Source: Silene latifolia
Lineage: Eukaryota > Streptophyta > Magnoliopsida > Caryophyllales > Caryophyllaceae
Direction of reading: 5' to 3'
Assembly: GCF_048544455.1 (NCBI RefSeq)
Contig: NC_133534.1
Location: 39,246,217 to 39,310,216 of the forward strand
Length of the DNA stretch: 64,000 nt
This document shows, in pieces, positions 52,847 through 62,987 of this stretch; positions within the stretch are counted from its first letter, which is position 1; the number at the start of each line of letters is the position of its first letter. Both the position numbers and the translations under genes were made by a program. The notes beneath the pieces are model-generated. The model had not been told where the DNA came from. It did no database searches and saw only the letters and a program-made list of their open reading frames with translations.

Positions 52847-54144
52847 TGATGGAAATCATATTTTAAATATCACATATTTTGGTTTAAAGTTTTAGTCTTA
52901 AAAACCTAAAGATCTTATGCATGCAAAACTAGAATAAGAGTAAGGAAAAATGGTTTCATACCATATGAATATTTCGGCCAAATGGGCACAAATGAAGGTC
53001 TCCTACCTTCATTTGTTCTTGAGCTAGAAAATACATTAGGATGATCATCCATGACTTCAAATAGAAGCCCTCCAATAAGTAGCACCTAAGACTATCCCAA
53101 AATCCCACAAAATAATATGTACTAGATATTTGTAATGTGGTTTACCTTAAAATCGATTACTAATACTCATATACTACTACTAGTATTATTCGTGATTGAT
53201 TTGTACAAATTTGATTCATAAAAATAATTTTTATGAAGAACAAGAGAGAGAGTGTTGTGTTTTTTCATAAAAACATGAGAGAATGAATAATTGAGAAAAA
53301 TCTCTCAATTGTCTCTTGTAAAATCGGTGGGTGTGGGTAGTTTTAGGACCTTTTTCTTTTTCCTTTTTGTCTTCACAAGACTAATTAGTGTAAACCTTTG
53401 TCATAGTCAAGTCACTATCAAATGTCATAGACAAATGAATAAGACAAATGAATACGACAAAACTTCTAAAATTGCCCACCAATTTTTCGGTTATCATGTG
53501 TAATATGGAGTCCATTTTATTTTTGTCAATTCTACAATTGTATGTCATGTGACATGTCTTATGTCATGTTTTAATTTAAAATGCATATTTAACAAATTAA
53601 ATATCATTTACAAATTAAATAAATCACATTTAACAAATTGACTAGTAATTCAAAATTACTTTCACATAAAATGGTCATTCAAATACTAGTTAGTATAATT
53701 CACAACATCTTGTAATTATAACTAACTTATCATTCTCATCTCGCGTGTTTCGTAAACACCGATTAATTTTAGTAATATAACTTCTTAAATTACTAAATAA
53801 AATTTTATTTAATCACATTATAATAAGATGTCATTTTCTCTCTTATGATAATAATTTGTTCAATTTTAAGGAATTAATTAATCTGTATCGACATACAATT
53901 AATTAAGCTTTTTCAATTAAGGGAATCGTCCTTTAGGTGTGACCTCAAGGGATCAACTAATCACCACCATCGCACGACAGTAATGTCAAACTTTAGCCAG
54001 CCAATCATTACCGATATGTGTGGACCAGTTGACTATATATGTAATGTATCATCCCTTTCGTATTCTTGTTATGAGATTTAAATATGTGATCAATATGATC
54101 GACAATTGTGATCGCATTATTGTCGGAGGACACATATTCCAACA
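52847..54144 (-). repeat. 5' LTR of the 8.7-kb copia element
   Basis: 1,298 bases, TG...CA, between the PBS and the GGTAG duplication. It differs from 45404-46702 by a few substitutions and small indels, for example a repeated AAATGAATA(A/C)GAC near 53434-53460. Confidence 0.92.
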
Positions 54145-54149
54145 GGTAG

Positions 54150-55531
54150 AAGGTATCAGAATCTCCCTAATCAAGGTATTTGTCAAAACATTGGCCAATT
54201 ATCAATTCAAACGTCTTCGCAAACACCGTTAGATACATCCCATTTCTAGACTTGATAACTATTCATCTGGACTTACATCTTCATCCTAGCCTAAATCGAG
54301 TACTAAGACTGACTCAACAAAGGTGGCTTCATTTGGAATTGGTTAAGACCCGTATGAAACTGACAAGATGACAACTTGGATGATGGGTAGATTGAATCCC
54401 TTGTTCTGAAAGACTGCCTACGTATTCGCGTGGAGCAAATTCAAATCCAACGTAGTTCGATCAAGGTGCATAAACTTGGCATTTTGATTGTGTGTACACA
54501 CTTGAAGGTTTCACCTAAGGTATCATGTTGTATCCCATTCTAGCCCGTAAATTACCGTTAAATCCAGTTTCTGGGGTTGGTGCAAAAGGCGGTGGTTCTT
54601 TGGGATGTGAACCTGGGTAAAAACGGGATTAAAAGGTAAAACATCATTCTGAAGGATCTTTTTTTGGTGCTAAGGCCAAGGGCTATGGCTTATAATGCGA
54701 TTGGAAATGGTGTCTTGAGTTTGATGGAACCCGAGTGCAAATGGGTTGGATAACGACGTGGGTCCAAATTTCCATTTCTGGACCCTAAAGGCTTGGGTGT
54801 AATGAAAAAACTAGATGAATACTCAAAATCCCTAACTATTCCCCTACAACTGTCTCGAGAAGGACTTAAGGGTCGAAAGGTTACAAATGGCACTAACTTA
54901 CTATTTTGGCTTCGCCCTCTGAATTTTGACTACGAGTGTTTTGGTACTTGATGTCTTCTTCACATACTGACTCTTGGCTTTTTTTAACTTCCACATTTAA
55001 CCACACGCCTTATGGTACTCGGCTTCCGCTTTGCACACTGATTACTGGCTTCTGTAACTTCGACATCAACTTTTGCATATCAGCTTTTGGCTTCTGCAAT
55101 TTTGACATTCTCGACCACTCATTTCTGTAATTTCAACATCTTCGACTACTCATTTTCGTAACTCTGACCACTCACTTCTGTAACTTCGAAATCTGCAACA
55201 ACTAGTTTTTGTAACTTTGACATTTTTATTTTTTTCTTTTTCTTTTCCTTCGCTTTTCTTTTTCTTTTTTTTTTCGTCTTTTTTTCTTTTTATTTTCTTC
55301 CTTTTTTATTCGTCCTTTTTTTTTCATCTTTTTCATTCTTTTTTTTTCATCTTTTCCTTTTTTCTCTTCTCTTTTTGAAAATGGTCTTCTACTCATTCTC
55401 TTAGTCACAATTGGATACACCTTGAAAACCGGGCTTCGCAACCTAATTTTGGTCATAACTAACAATTCCTTGTTAGAACGAGTTGGTCTCTTCTCTCTTT
55501 GAGATGGGATGATTCTGTGGGGAATATGTTT
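54150..55531 (+). other. Gypsy-type noncoding leader, continued, with short repeats and a pyrimidine tract
   Basis: No gene. TGCCTACGTATTCGCG and CCAACGTAGTTCGATC (54412-54462) repeat the leader phrase of 42410. From about 55020 to 55215 there are ten or so degenerate copies of CTTCTGTAACTTCGACAT. An almost pure T/C tract follows at 55215-55375; the minus-strand Lys/Arg-rich frame there is an artefact. Confidence 0.55.
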
Positions 55532-55855
55532 TGTAATACTTGACTGAACCGAAGACGTTATTTGGGTGAGGTACCCCCTTGAAACGGTCCATTGTTTGGC
55601 TTAAAATCTGACGAGTGCTTAAAGGGATTGAAAGTACTACTCATATGGTCATCCATGCAAAAGAACTCCAAAGTTAAGCGTGCTTGGCTCGGAGTAGTCT
55701 TAGAATGGGTGACCTCCTGGGAAGGTTCCTGGGATGCGCATGGGTGAGGACAAAATGCGCTATAAAGGACCCGTGTTGATTTGTGGGCCATGTACACAGC
55801 CTGGTGAGCTATTTTAAGTAACCGCTCCCGACCCGGTTTGGGCCGGGGTGTTACA
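55532..55855 (+). repeat. Cassandra 5' LTR
   Basis: 324 bases, TG...CA. It lacks the 23-base insertion present in the 3' LTR just upstream of the 5S-like region. Confidence 0.93.
55647..55740 (+). other. 5S rRNA-like sequence in Cassandra 5' LTR
   Basis: AACTCCAAAGTTAAGCGTGC (box A region) and GGGTGACCTCCTGGGAAG (box C region) match plant 5S rRNA with few changes. It is part of a retrotransposon and not a ribosomal gene. In the family this segment can act as an RNA polymerase III promoter. Confidence 0.9.
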
Positions 55856-55857
55856 AG

Positions 55858-55869
55858 TGGTATCAGAGC
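55858..55869 (+). other. Cassandra primer binding site (tRNA-iMet)
   Basis: TGGTATCAGAGC, two bases after the LTR. Confidence 0.92.
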
Positions 55870-56007
55870 AACCTTGCGACCGTCTGGTGAGCCTGTGGTC
55901 TAGAGTATCCATTCACCAACCTAGCGGGGGAGGATTCTGGGTTTGGATCAGCTGCGGTTAGATGCTGCCAGGCGCAACGAGGACGTTACGTTCTTCAAGT
56001 GGGGGTG

Positions 56008-56354
56008 TGTAATACTCGACTGAACCGAAAACGTTATTCGGGTGAGGTACCCCGTTGAAAAGCTCCATTGTTTGGCTTAAAATCTGACTAGTGCTTAAAG
56101 GGAATGATAGTAGTACTCATATCAACAAAGTGCACTTTCTTTTATGGTCATCCATGCAAAATAACTCAAAATTTAAGCGTGCTTGGCTGGGAGTAGTCTT
56201 AGGATGGGTGACCTCCTGGGAAGGTTCCCGGGATGCGCATAAGTGAGGACAAAATGCGCTATTAAGGACCCGTGTTGATCTGTGGGCCATGTACACAGCC
56301 TGGTGAGCTATCTTAAGTAACCGCTCCCGACCCGGTTTGGGCCGGGGTGTTACA
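56008..56354 (+). repeat. Cassandra 3' LTR
   Basis: 347 bases, same ends as the 5' LTR. It has 23 extra bases at about 56122-56144, between ACTCATAT and GGTCATCC. Confidence 0.93.
56145..56240 (+). other. 5S rRNA-like sequence in Cassandra 3' LTR
   Basis: Same as the 5' copy, but the box A region reads AATTTAAGCGTGCTTGG (AAG to AAT and GTT to TTT changes), which probably weakens it. GGATGGGTGACCTCCTGG is kept. Confidence 0.88.
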
Positions 56355-56359
56355 TGTTT

Positions 56360-57311
56360 GCCTTCCCTCATCGATATGGGAAAAAAAGGAACTAGTCCGG
56401 GTTTGTCATAGAATCACCTAAGAGCTTGTCATAAGCACTGGTTTTAATCAAGGTTTTCTACCGCCAGACATGGAATTAGTAAAGGAAACAGATATGGATC
56501 CGAAAGTACCCTACCATTTATAACGAAATACATGTTTCTACCCAAGGGCACCATTCGAGTGCGTTGTTCATTTTGAATTGATTTGGTTTTATGACCGAAA
56601 TGGAAGGGGAAACTGGATCAACTTTATTGATTCAAGAAAAGAAGTTTGACATGACTGTTGGAAAGCAGATCTTAGACTCGACTTGGACTAATTGTCAAAT
56701 GCAAATTCCGACTTGTAATTATCAACCTCGATTTTGAACTTTTCTCTTTTCAAGAGTTGACTTAGATGTTCGGTTCGAAAGTTAGCCCACTTTTGCAACT
56801 CGGTTTTGACTTCGGGAAGAAACTATACGACTTAAGTTCAGGAATCGACAGGGTTTCAACTCTACTTGCAAACTGACAGAAGTTTCACTCTAACTATCGA
56901 CTCAAAATTCAAATGGATTGGACGGGATTTGACCTGGAAATGAACATTGTGGCTGATTTGTGAAAGATCTAATGCAATTAGTGTTAGATTTGAGTTTTCG
57001 ACCCAAATGGACCTCAACTTGACATGAATGGACTTGAAACGAATATGGTGGTTCGTTTGTAAAAGGTTAAATAAAAAAGGTTCGGGTCTTTAACCTAACT
57101 TGACTTGACATGAATTGAATACACCTAATCACATAACTCGGATTCCGAAATGGACAAAACGGTCTTAGACCCACGTAAACATTGACTTGACAATAGATTA
57201 GACTCGGCAAATGGACTTGACTTGGGCTTAAATTAATTTGATTTAGACATCGACTCGACTTAGTCTTCAAACAACAACGAGACTGACACCAGTATAACTC
57301 GACTCTGAACT
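56360..57311 (+). other. Gypsy-type noncoding leader, continued
   Basis: No gene. Repeated GACTTGACATGAA(T/A) and GACTCGACTT phrases appear. A minus-strand 115-codon frame (57067-57414) spans this and the next LTR and is not a gene. Confidence 0.5.
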
Positions 57312-57688
57312 TGTAATACCACGGTTTCTGGTTCTCAGTTAGTCGGTCGAGTTGGTGGAACTCGACTGAGTAAGTGGTCGTGTGACTTCTGGTCAGGCTA
57401 CTGCCCAGGAGCACTCTGCTGAGTACACCAAGTAGTCGGTCTAACGGGATTAATTTCCGCGGTTTTAATTAAGGTGATTAGAGATTATTATTTACGAGTT
57501 ATCAGTTTACAAATCACTTTTACAAACTTAACGATGCTTATCACCTCTCTAATCACCCCAATCACTCCAAAGGCTAATTGATCGATCGTGAGTCTTCAAT
57601 CCGTCTTTTCCATATCGGTTTCGTTGGTAAGTCACTAGTACTTTGTTTATTAGTTATATTCATCCTTTAGGGTTTTGCCCTAATTGAC
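57312..57688 (+). mobile_element. Partial LTR of the TGTAATAC family
   Basis: It starts TGTAATACCACGG and then follows the order seen at 14273: GGTCGAG ... GACTGAGTAAGTGG against GTCGAGTAAGTAG, and ACTTTTACAAAC-TTAA against ACTTTTACAAACCTAA. It stops at 57688 where the next copia LTR begins, so its remainder probably lies beyond the right edge of the window. It has GATCGATCG at 57580 in place of the CTCGATCGAG cluster. Confidence 0.55.
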
Positions 57689-58952
57689 TGTAGGAAATCA
57701 TATTTTACATATCACATATCTTAGTTTAAAGTTTTAGTCATAAAAACTTAAGGATCTTATGCATGCAAAATAAAATACAAGAGTGAAGGAAAACCGGTTC
57801 CTTACGTTGGATATTTCGGCTATTAGGGTACTAGTAAGGTCTCCTACCTTACTTAGTTCTTGAGCTTTTCCAAATGGATGAACAAGATTCAATATAGAAT
57901 CTCTCCTCAAGGATTATACCAAGAAAACCTCCTTAATACAAATATTAATTTAACTACTAGAATTAATATTTGTTCCCTTAAAATTATTACTAATATTATA
58001 AGTATACTACCTCTAGTATTTTTTGGAATAATATTCGTGATTTAGTGAGAGTTTTAATTATTTTATTCAACAACAAAATTAGAGAGAAGAACTAATTCAA
58101 GTGAATGAATAATGTTGGAATGAATTAGTGTAGTGTAAAAATGCACTACTTGAGTGTGAAGGGGAGGAGGCCACCGGTTTTTGGGTGGGTAGGGTGCCCA
58201 ATAAATTTTTTAGTTGCTCTTCACAAGAGACTATACATAATAGTCTATAATTAGTAGGTAATGATGATGTTACCCACTAATTAAAATAATCAAGGCACAA
58301 AACTCCTTCCATCTTCCCTTTACACGGTCCATATGGTTAATATGGATCCCATTTTACCTTTGTCAATTTGTTAATTTGTATTGTGTGATATTTTGGACAT
58401 GTTACTAGACATGTTGTTTAAATAATGCATTTTTAACACATTAAAAATCATTATATATAAATAAAATAAATCACATACAAAATTAACTTGTAATTCACAA
58501 TTACCATTGCTTAAAATGGGTCATATAATTATAAATCACAACTACTTGTATTTATAATAATTAATTCATTCTTATTTCAATTGTTTCATAAACAATAAAT
58601 AAACCTTAAGTAATAAAACAGTTTAATTACTTTGAACGAATCTTATTTAATCAAATTACAATAAGATACGTATTATAACTCACAAAATCATTTGTTCAAT
58701 TTTAAGGAATTAATTAACTTGTATCATCATACAATTAATTAATTAGTCAATTAAGAATGTTTCCCTAGAGGTATGACCTTAAGGGATCAACTGATCACTA
58801 CCGTCACACGACAGTAATGTTAAACTCTAGTCAGCCAATCGTTACTGATTAATGTGGATCAGTTGACAATAAAATGTTATATTCCCTTATGTATTCTTAA
58901 TATGAGATTTAAACATGTGATCGCATTATTGTCGAGGACACATACTCCAACA
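57689..58952 (-). repeat. 3' LTR of the second copia-family copy
   Basis: It begins TGTAGGAAATCATATTTTAC and ends ACTCCAACA. It is collinear with 45404-46702 but clearly more diverged from it than that element's own two LTRs are from each other. Confidence 0.88.
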
Positions 58953-58966
58953 ATCTCCCACTTGTC

Positions 58967-61445
58967 CGCGACAAGTGTGCGTCACCAATTCTCTTGTCCT
59001 ATTACTATCTCCCACTCAATGCAAGGTGTCTTACAGGTCGTACTTCCATTTGATCATATCGTGAGTGGTTTTCTCGATCCAGAGAATGACTGTCTGACCG
59101 GAATTTATCTACCATAGATACCTTCCGAGCGTGGCCACGCATTTCCAGTTCATTGATCCTCGAGTGGCCTGAGATATTAGATAACCCTGACGGGGATGGA
59201 CAATTCCTATTGCACTCTTCCCTTCGATTAGCCACAGCTCATCATGACCCAAAACATGCCCATTCGACCCCAGTTACGAAGGTCGCCGAACATAAATCAA
59301 AGTCATTATGAAACTGTGCCATCTTAGGCAAACAATTATTAGTCAAAGAATTGACTCATAAGAATACCATAGTAGCTCTCGCCACGACCAGGGTATAAAA
59401 ATTGCCAGAACTATATAAGCGGTCATAAGTCCGACAGAGTGTCCCTCACAGTCTGCCTATATAATCGACTAGTCATCTCTTATGACTCTATGGCACTTGA
59501 ACTTGCCATCAATCGCATCACACTCTAGTTGCTTCGAGATGTCACCTCATGTAAGTAACTAGGGACGAATACTATGTTGATCCAGTTCACTTTAATGGGG
59601 TTCAATATTGTCCCAACAATCCCATTCGGATGTAACAAAGTATAGGATGAGTTAATAATAACTCAAACAATAAATGTGACTATCACACATGAGTAGTCAA
59701 TACCATGTTGCTACTCCATGTCTTATAATCATTAGTGCACTTATACACTAGCATTACGCAATAAAAGTTTAGTTTGTGAACATACCATGCGTCCATGTGC
59801 CCAAACTTTCTGAATTGCGTTTTCCTTCAACTTCATGTTATCCCTTATAGCATGAATTTTACTAAGTACATGTCTAGACTTCATACCAGACATAGGTTCT
59901 TAAGCTTAAAAGAAGCTGTTAGTGTTATCACATAACTTGTGATGTGGGTTTCGGTAGACAACACTACTTATAGTTTTTCACGTCCACCACTTAATCACAA
60001 CGCACTTAGGTTCATTTCGCAGAAATTTGCAATGGATGACAATAAAATACTCTTTTCTAGCCTTGTACTCCTTATGTCAATAATCTGCCTTGGATTTTCA
60101 CAAATCCAGATGAGTTTGGAAACTTGAGTTTGTGTAACTTCTTAACACACAACTTATTTTTCTTCCAAACTATAGAACAGATCATTAGTTCTCCTAGAGA
60201 ATTCATGACGGTTCTTTAAGGTTTACCAATAACTCTCATATGGGTAGAATTATTATTGACTTATCATGCTCCAAGCATTTAATTTATCTAGGACATATGC
60301 ATAATGGTATACATGATTGTACTAATGACGGAAACATTAGTAATCATATTCATGTAGACAATAGTTCTTAGGTTCAAGTGAATAATCATAGCTCTATGAT
60401 AAGTCAAATTTCAGCAATATAAACAACCTACTTAGCTGATTGTATTAAGAAGGACCATTATCATCATAAGATACCTATCTGAATGTCAATCCAACATCCC
60501 ATGTTATATTAGATATACATAATGCCAAATATCATCCAGAATTGAAAACCTATTTGCACGTCATTTTTCAATGAGTAATAAGTTATGCGATTCATGGAGG
60601 ATGATCGCTCCCACTGAACTTCATGTCTAAACATGACAGTCATTTGCTCCCACTCAAGTCCATGTGTACACATGTTTCTCCATGGAAACACAACATAATG
60701 AAATTTTCATTGCTTCTCTAAGTATTAATCAAAACCATATATGTCATTCACATATCACTTTCAAAATACCCATTTAGGAAGGGGCTTTGATACTTTACTT
60801 ACTTTCATAATGAATAGCAATGTTTTGAATCCTTAGCTTTGTTAACAATTAACTTAGTTCTGTAGACATCCACATGCCACTCTATGCAACTCTTAATTAT
60901 AAACTTCTATTCAATTTGTATTGGTCTCAACAATCTCAAATAAATCCATTTAATTGCATAGATTTTAGTTTTATAGGGCTCTTAAGTAAAATGTCGAATT
61001 TTAAGATCTCTTGTAACTTCATAGATCATGATCTATATTTCAAAAGAACCCCTTCTTTTGGTGTCCTCATATAGTTTCCTTAAGAACATCTTCTTTTAGT
61101 CTCCTCGAGTAGTATCCTCAAGAACATCTTCTTTTGGTCTCCTTGCGTAGTATCCATAAGAACATCTTCTTTTGGTCTCCTCGCGTAGTATCCATAAGAA
61201 CATCTTCTTTTGGTCTCCTTGCGTAGTACCTATAAGAACATCTTCTTTTGGTCTCCTCGTGTAGTACCTATGAGAACATCTTCTTTTGGTCTCCTTGTGT
61301 AGTACCTACCTTCTCAAGGCTTGTGGCTAAAATTTCTCCCACTCTATCTTTAGAAAAATATCCTATTTCTCCAAAGATAGCTTTTGAGCCACAAATAACA
61401 ATGGTTAAGGAGATAAATCATATATTTATTAAATAGTGATTTATT
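58967..61445 (-). pseudogene. pol: Remnant pol/3' region of the second copia-family copy
   Basis: Collinear with 46717-49060 of the first copy but more decayed. At 60741-60752 the minus strand reads ATATGTGAATGA in the place of the YVDD box, with a stop. At 61320-61400 GTGGCTCAAAAGCTATC and AGATAGAGTGGGAGAAA mark the former integrase C-terminus. No ORF of note remains. A 38-base minisatellite has expanded inside it (61046-61311). Confidence 0.5.
61046..61311. repeat. 38-bp minisatellite, seven units
   Basis: Units start at 61046 (degenerate), 61084, 61122, 61160, 61198, 61236 and 61274, exactly 38 bases apart. Each unit begins GAACATCTTCTTTTGGTCTC and ends GTAGTA(T/C)C(C/T)ATAA. It is absent from the related element at 45404-54144. 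Confidence 0.95.
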
Positions 61446-61994
61446 CGAAACATTTTAAAAGGATAACTTAGACAAGTCGATTTGAGTTGGACAGGTGAAT
61501 CAAATGAGGTTGGTAATGTTCCCTTATATGAGTTCAACAACCCAATCTTAACTTCATAATTGATCTTTCATAAGTAAATTGTGATTTTTAGTCACTATGA
61601 CATAAGGAGAATCGAATTCATAGCTTATGGACATATAATGACGCGATCATTATAATCGTCTAAATAATCAATTTAAGTTGATAATCTTATGTTTCTAGAT
61701 GCAAGTAATGTATGATGATAAATTTTAGAACAACCAATACGATAAAGTAAGTGACTTGAGTTGCAAACCAAGTCACCAAAATCCAAAATACAACCATTGT
61801 TTTAGGAAATAGCAAATTCCCAAGTTGAACGAGGTAATTTAAAATAGTTCTAAAATTCCAAAATACAACACAAAATAAAGACAAAATAAAGCCAAGCTCC
61901 CATTGATCTAGCACCATGGGCGGCTACATCTAGCTTCCCTCAAGATCTCCTAAGCTTGCTTTTCTTTGCCCTTATCCTTGCTCGGATGCCCTAA
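61446..61994 (-). other. Short decayed stretch between gag and pol remnant
   Basis: About 550 bases where protease and integrase core should be. The 76-codon minus-strand frame at 61687-61917 is hydrophobic (Phe, Leu, Val) without a domain. Confidence 0.45.
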
Positions 61995-62987
61995 TTACAA
62001 TAAAAAGGGAATTATCACAACTTGTATCACAATAGCAAAGTTGAGATCGAAACATAAAAAGATAGGGATAATTAAATTACCTACTGGAATAACTTTTCCA
62101 GCTTTGATGTCGCCTAGGTACTTAGAACAATTCCTCTTCCAATACCCAATGCCATTACAATAGTGGCATTTGTCCCCGGACGGGGCACCCTTCTTGGGCT
62201 TAGAGAAGCTAGCTTCACAAGCTTTTCCCTTGTTCTTAAAGGGAGTTGGCTTCTTACCCTTTGCGCTACCTTTCTTGAATTTTCCCTTGCTCTTTTGATT
62301 GATGTTGAGCACATCCTTGGTGGTGCTAGCATTTAGCCCCATATCCCTCTCGGCTTGCACAAGCATTTTGTGCAATTCATTGAGGGAAAATTTCAAGTTT
62401 TCCATATTAAAATTCATCCGGAATTGAACATATGCTTTAACCTTGTTCAAGGAATGAAGAATTCGATCAATGATGAGTTCTTCGGGAATGTCTACCTTTT
62501 GAATTTTCAACGTCTCAACATGTTTCATCAACTTGAGCACGTGAGGATTAACCTTTTGGCCCTCCTTAATGTTGAGATCGAAGAATGCGGATGCCGCTTC
62601 ATATTGAATGATCCTCGGAACTTGTGAAAACATGGTCACAAGCTTCGTATAGATCTCATAGGCGGTGCTAATCTTTATAGCACTCCTTTGGAGTTCGGCC
62701 TCCATGGAAAAGATCAACAAATTTTTTATCGCGGCCGACTCCTTTTGGTAAGTCTCATAGGCTTGCCTAGCGGCGGGAGTAGACCTAGCGGTCGGTGCGG
62801 CGGGAGAGGCCTCGGTGAGGTAACGAATCTTATCGTCACCCTCCGCGGCTAAGCGGAGTTGGGCGTCCCAATCGGCGGAGTTTGACCCATTTTTTTCTAG
62901 TTTACAACGATCCATGAAGGATCGGAGCCATGAAACATTGGTGAGAGTGTTCGAGCTCGTGGATGCGTTTGGAATTGGAGTTGCCAT
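61995..62987 (-). CDS. gag: Copia gag-like protein, open reading frame with altered zinc knuckle
   Basis: 330 codons without a stop, starting MATPIPNASTSSNTLTNVSW at 62987. It has the copia gag layout: an N-terminal binding segment (SWLRSFMDRCKLEKNGSN, then ADWDAQLRLAAEGDDKIRYL), the UBN2-type capsid region (AYEIYTKLVTMF ... ASAFFDLNIKEGQKVNPHVL ... DRILHSLNKV ... LNELHKMLVQAERDMG, residues ~60-225), a Lys/Gly-rich stretch (~235-280) and CHYCNGIGYWKRNC at about 287-300. The knuckle should be CX2CX4HX4C, but Tyr replaces the His, so RNA packaging may be impaired. The last 25 residues (NLIIPIFL, FAIVIQVV) run past the normal gag end. An open gag next to a deleted pol could be supplied in trans, as proposed for gag-only LTR elements, or may simply be young decay. 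Confidence 0.8.
   Translation of the reverse strand: MATPIPNASTSSNTLTNVSWLRSFMDRCKLEKNGSNSADWDAQLRLAAEGDDKIRYLTEASPAAPTARSTPAARQAYETYQKESAAIKNLLIFSMEAELQRSAIKISTAYEIYTKLVTMFSQVPRIIQYEAASAFFDLNIKEGQKVNPHVLKLMKHVETLKIQKVDIPEELIIDRILHSLNKVKAYVQFRMNFNMENLKFSLNELHKMLVQAERDMGLNASTTKDVLNINQKSKGKFKKGSAKGKKPTPFKNKGKACEASFSKPKKGAPSGDKCHYCNGIGYWKRNCSKYLGDIKAGKVIPVGNLIIPIFLCFDLNFAIVIQVVIIPFLL

Larger units (their letters stand above)
45404..54144 (-). mobile_element. Decayed Ty1-copia retrotransposon (8.7 kb, complete ends)
   Basis: Its LTRs 45404-46702 and 52847-54144 (about 1.3 kb, TGATGGAAATC...ATTCCAACA) are nearly identical by eye. GGTAG flanks both ends (45399-45403; 54145-54149). On the minus strand the right LTR is followed by TGGTATCAGAGC (PBS, 52833-52844), and the left LTR is preceded by GACAAGTGGGAGAT (PPT, 46703-46716). 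Between them only decayed pol pieces are recognisable. No gag was found, so it is non-autonomous. Similar LTRs with a decayed interior suggest a defective family that kept moving, because host decay alone should have aged the LTRs as well. The second family member begins at 57689. Confidence 0.9.
55532..56354 (+). mobile_element. Cassandra TRIM retrotransposon, complete
   Basis: Two LTRs (55532-55855, 56008-56354) start TGTAATACT and end GGGTGTTACA. They surround a short interior with PBS TGGTATCAGAGC (55858-55869) and PPT AAGTGGGGGTG (55997-56007). TGTTT lies on both sides (55527-55531, 56355-56359). Each LTR holds a 5S rRNA-like region, the hallmark of Cassandra. Like other TRIMs it has no coding sequence and must use enzymes from other elements. 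The total length of 823 bases is normal for the family. All structural parts are present, so it is complete, although the 5S boxes have mutated. Confidence 0.95.

Noticed and set aside
55226..55465. Lysine-rich protein frame on the minus strand
   Set aside because: Product of the T/C-only tract.
55647..56240. Two 5S rRNA genes
   Set aside because: Both lie inside LTRs with PBS, PPT and target duplication, so they are Cassandra 5S-like segments. Several conserved 5S positions are changed.
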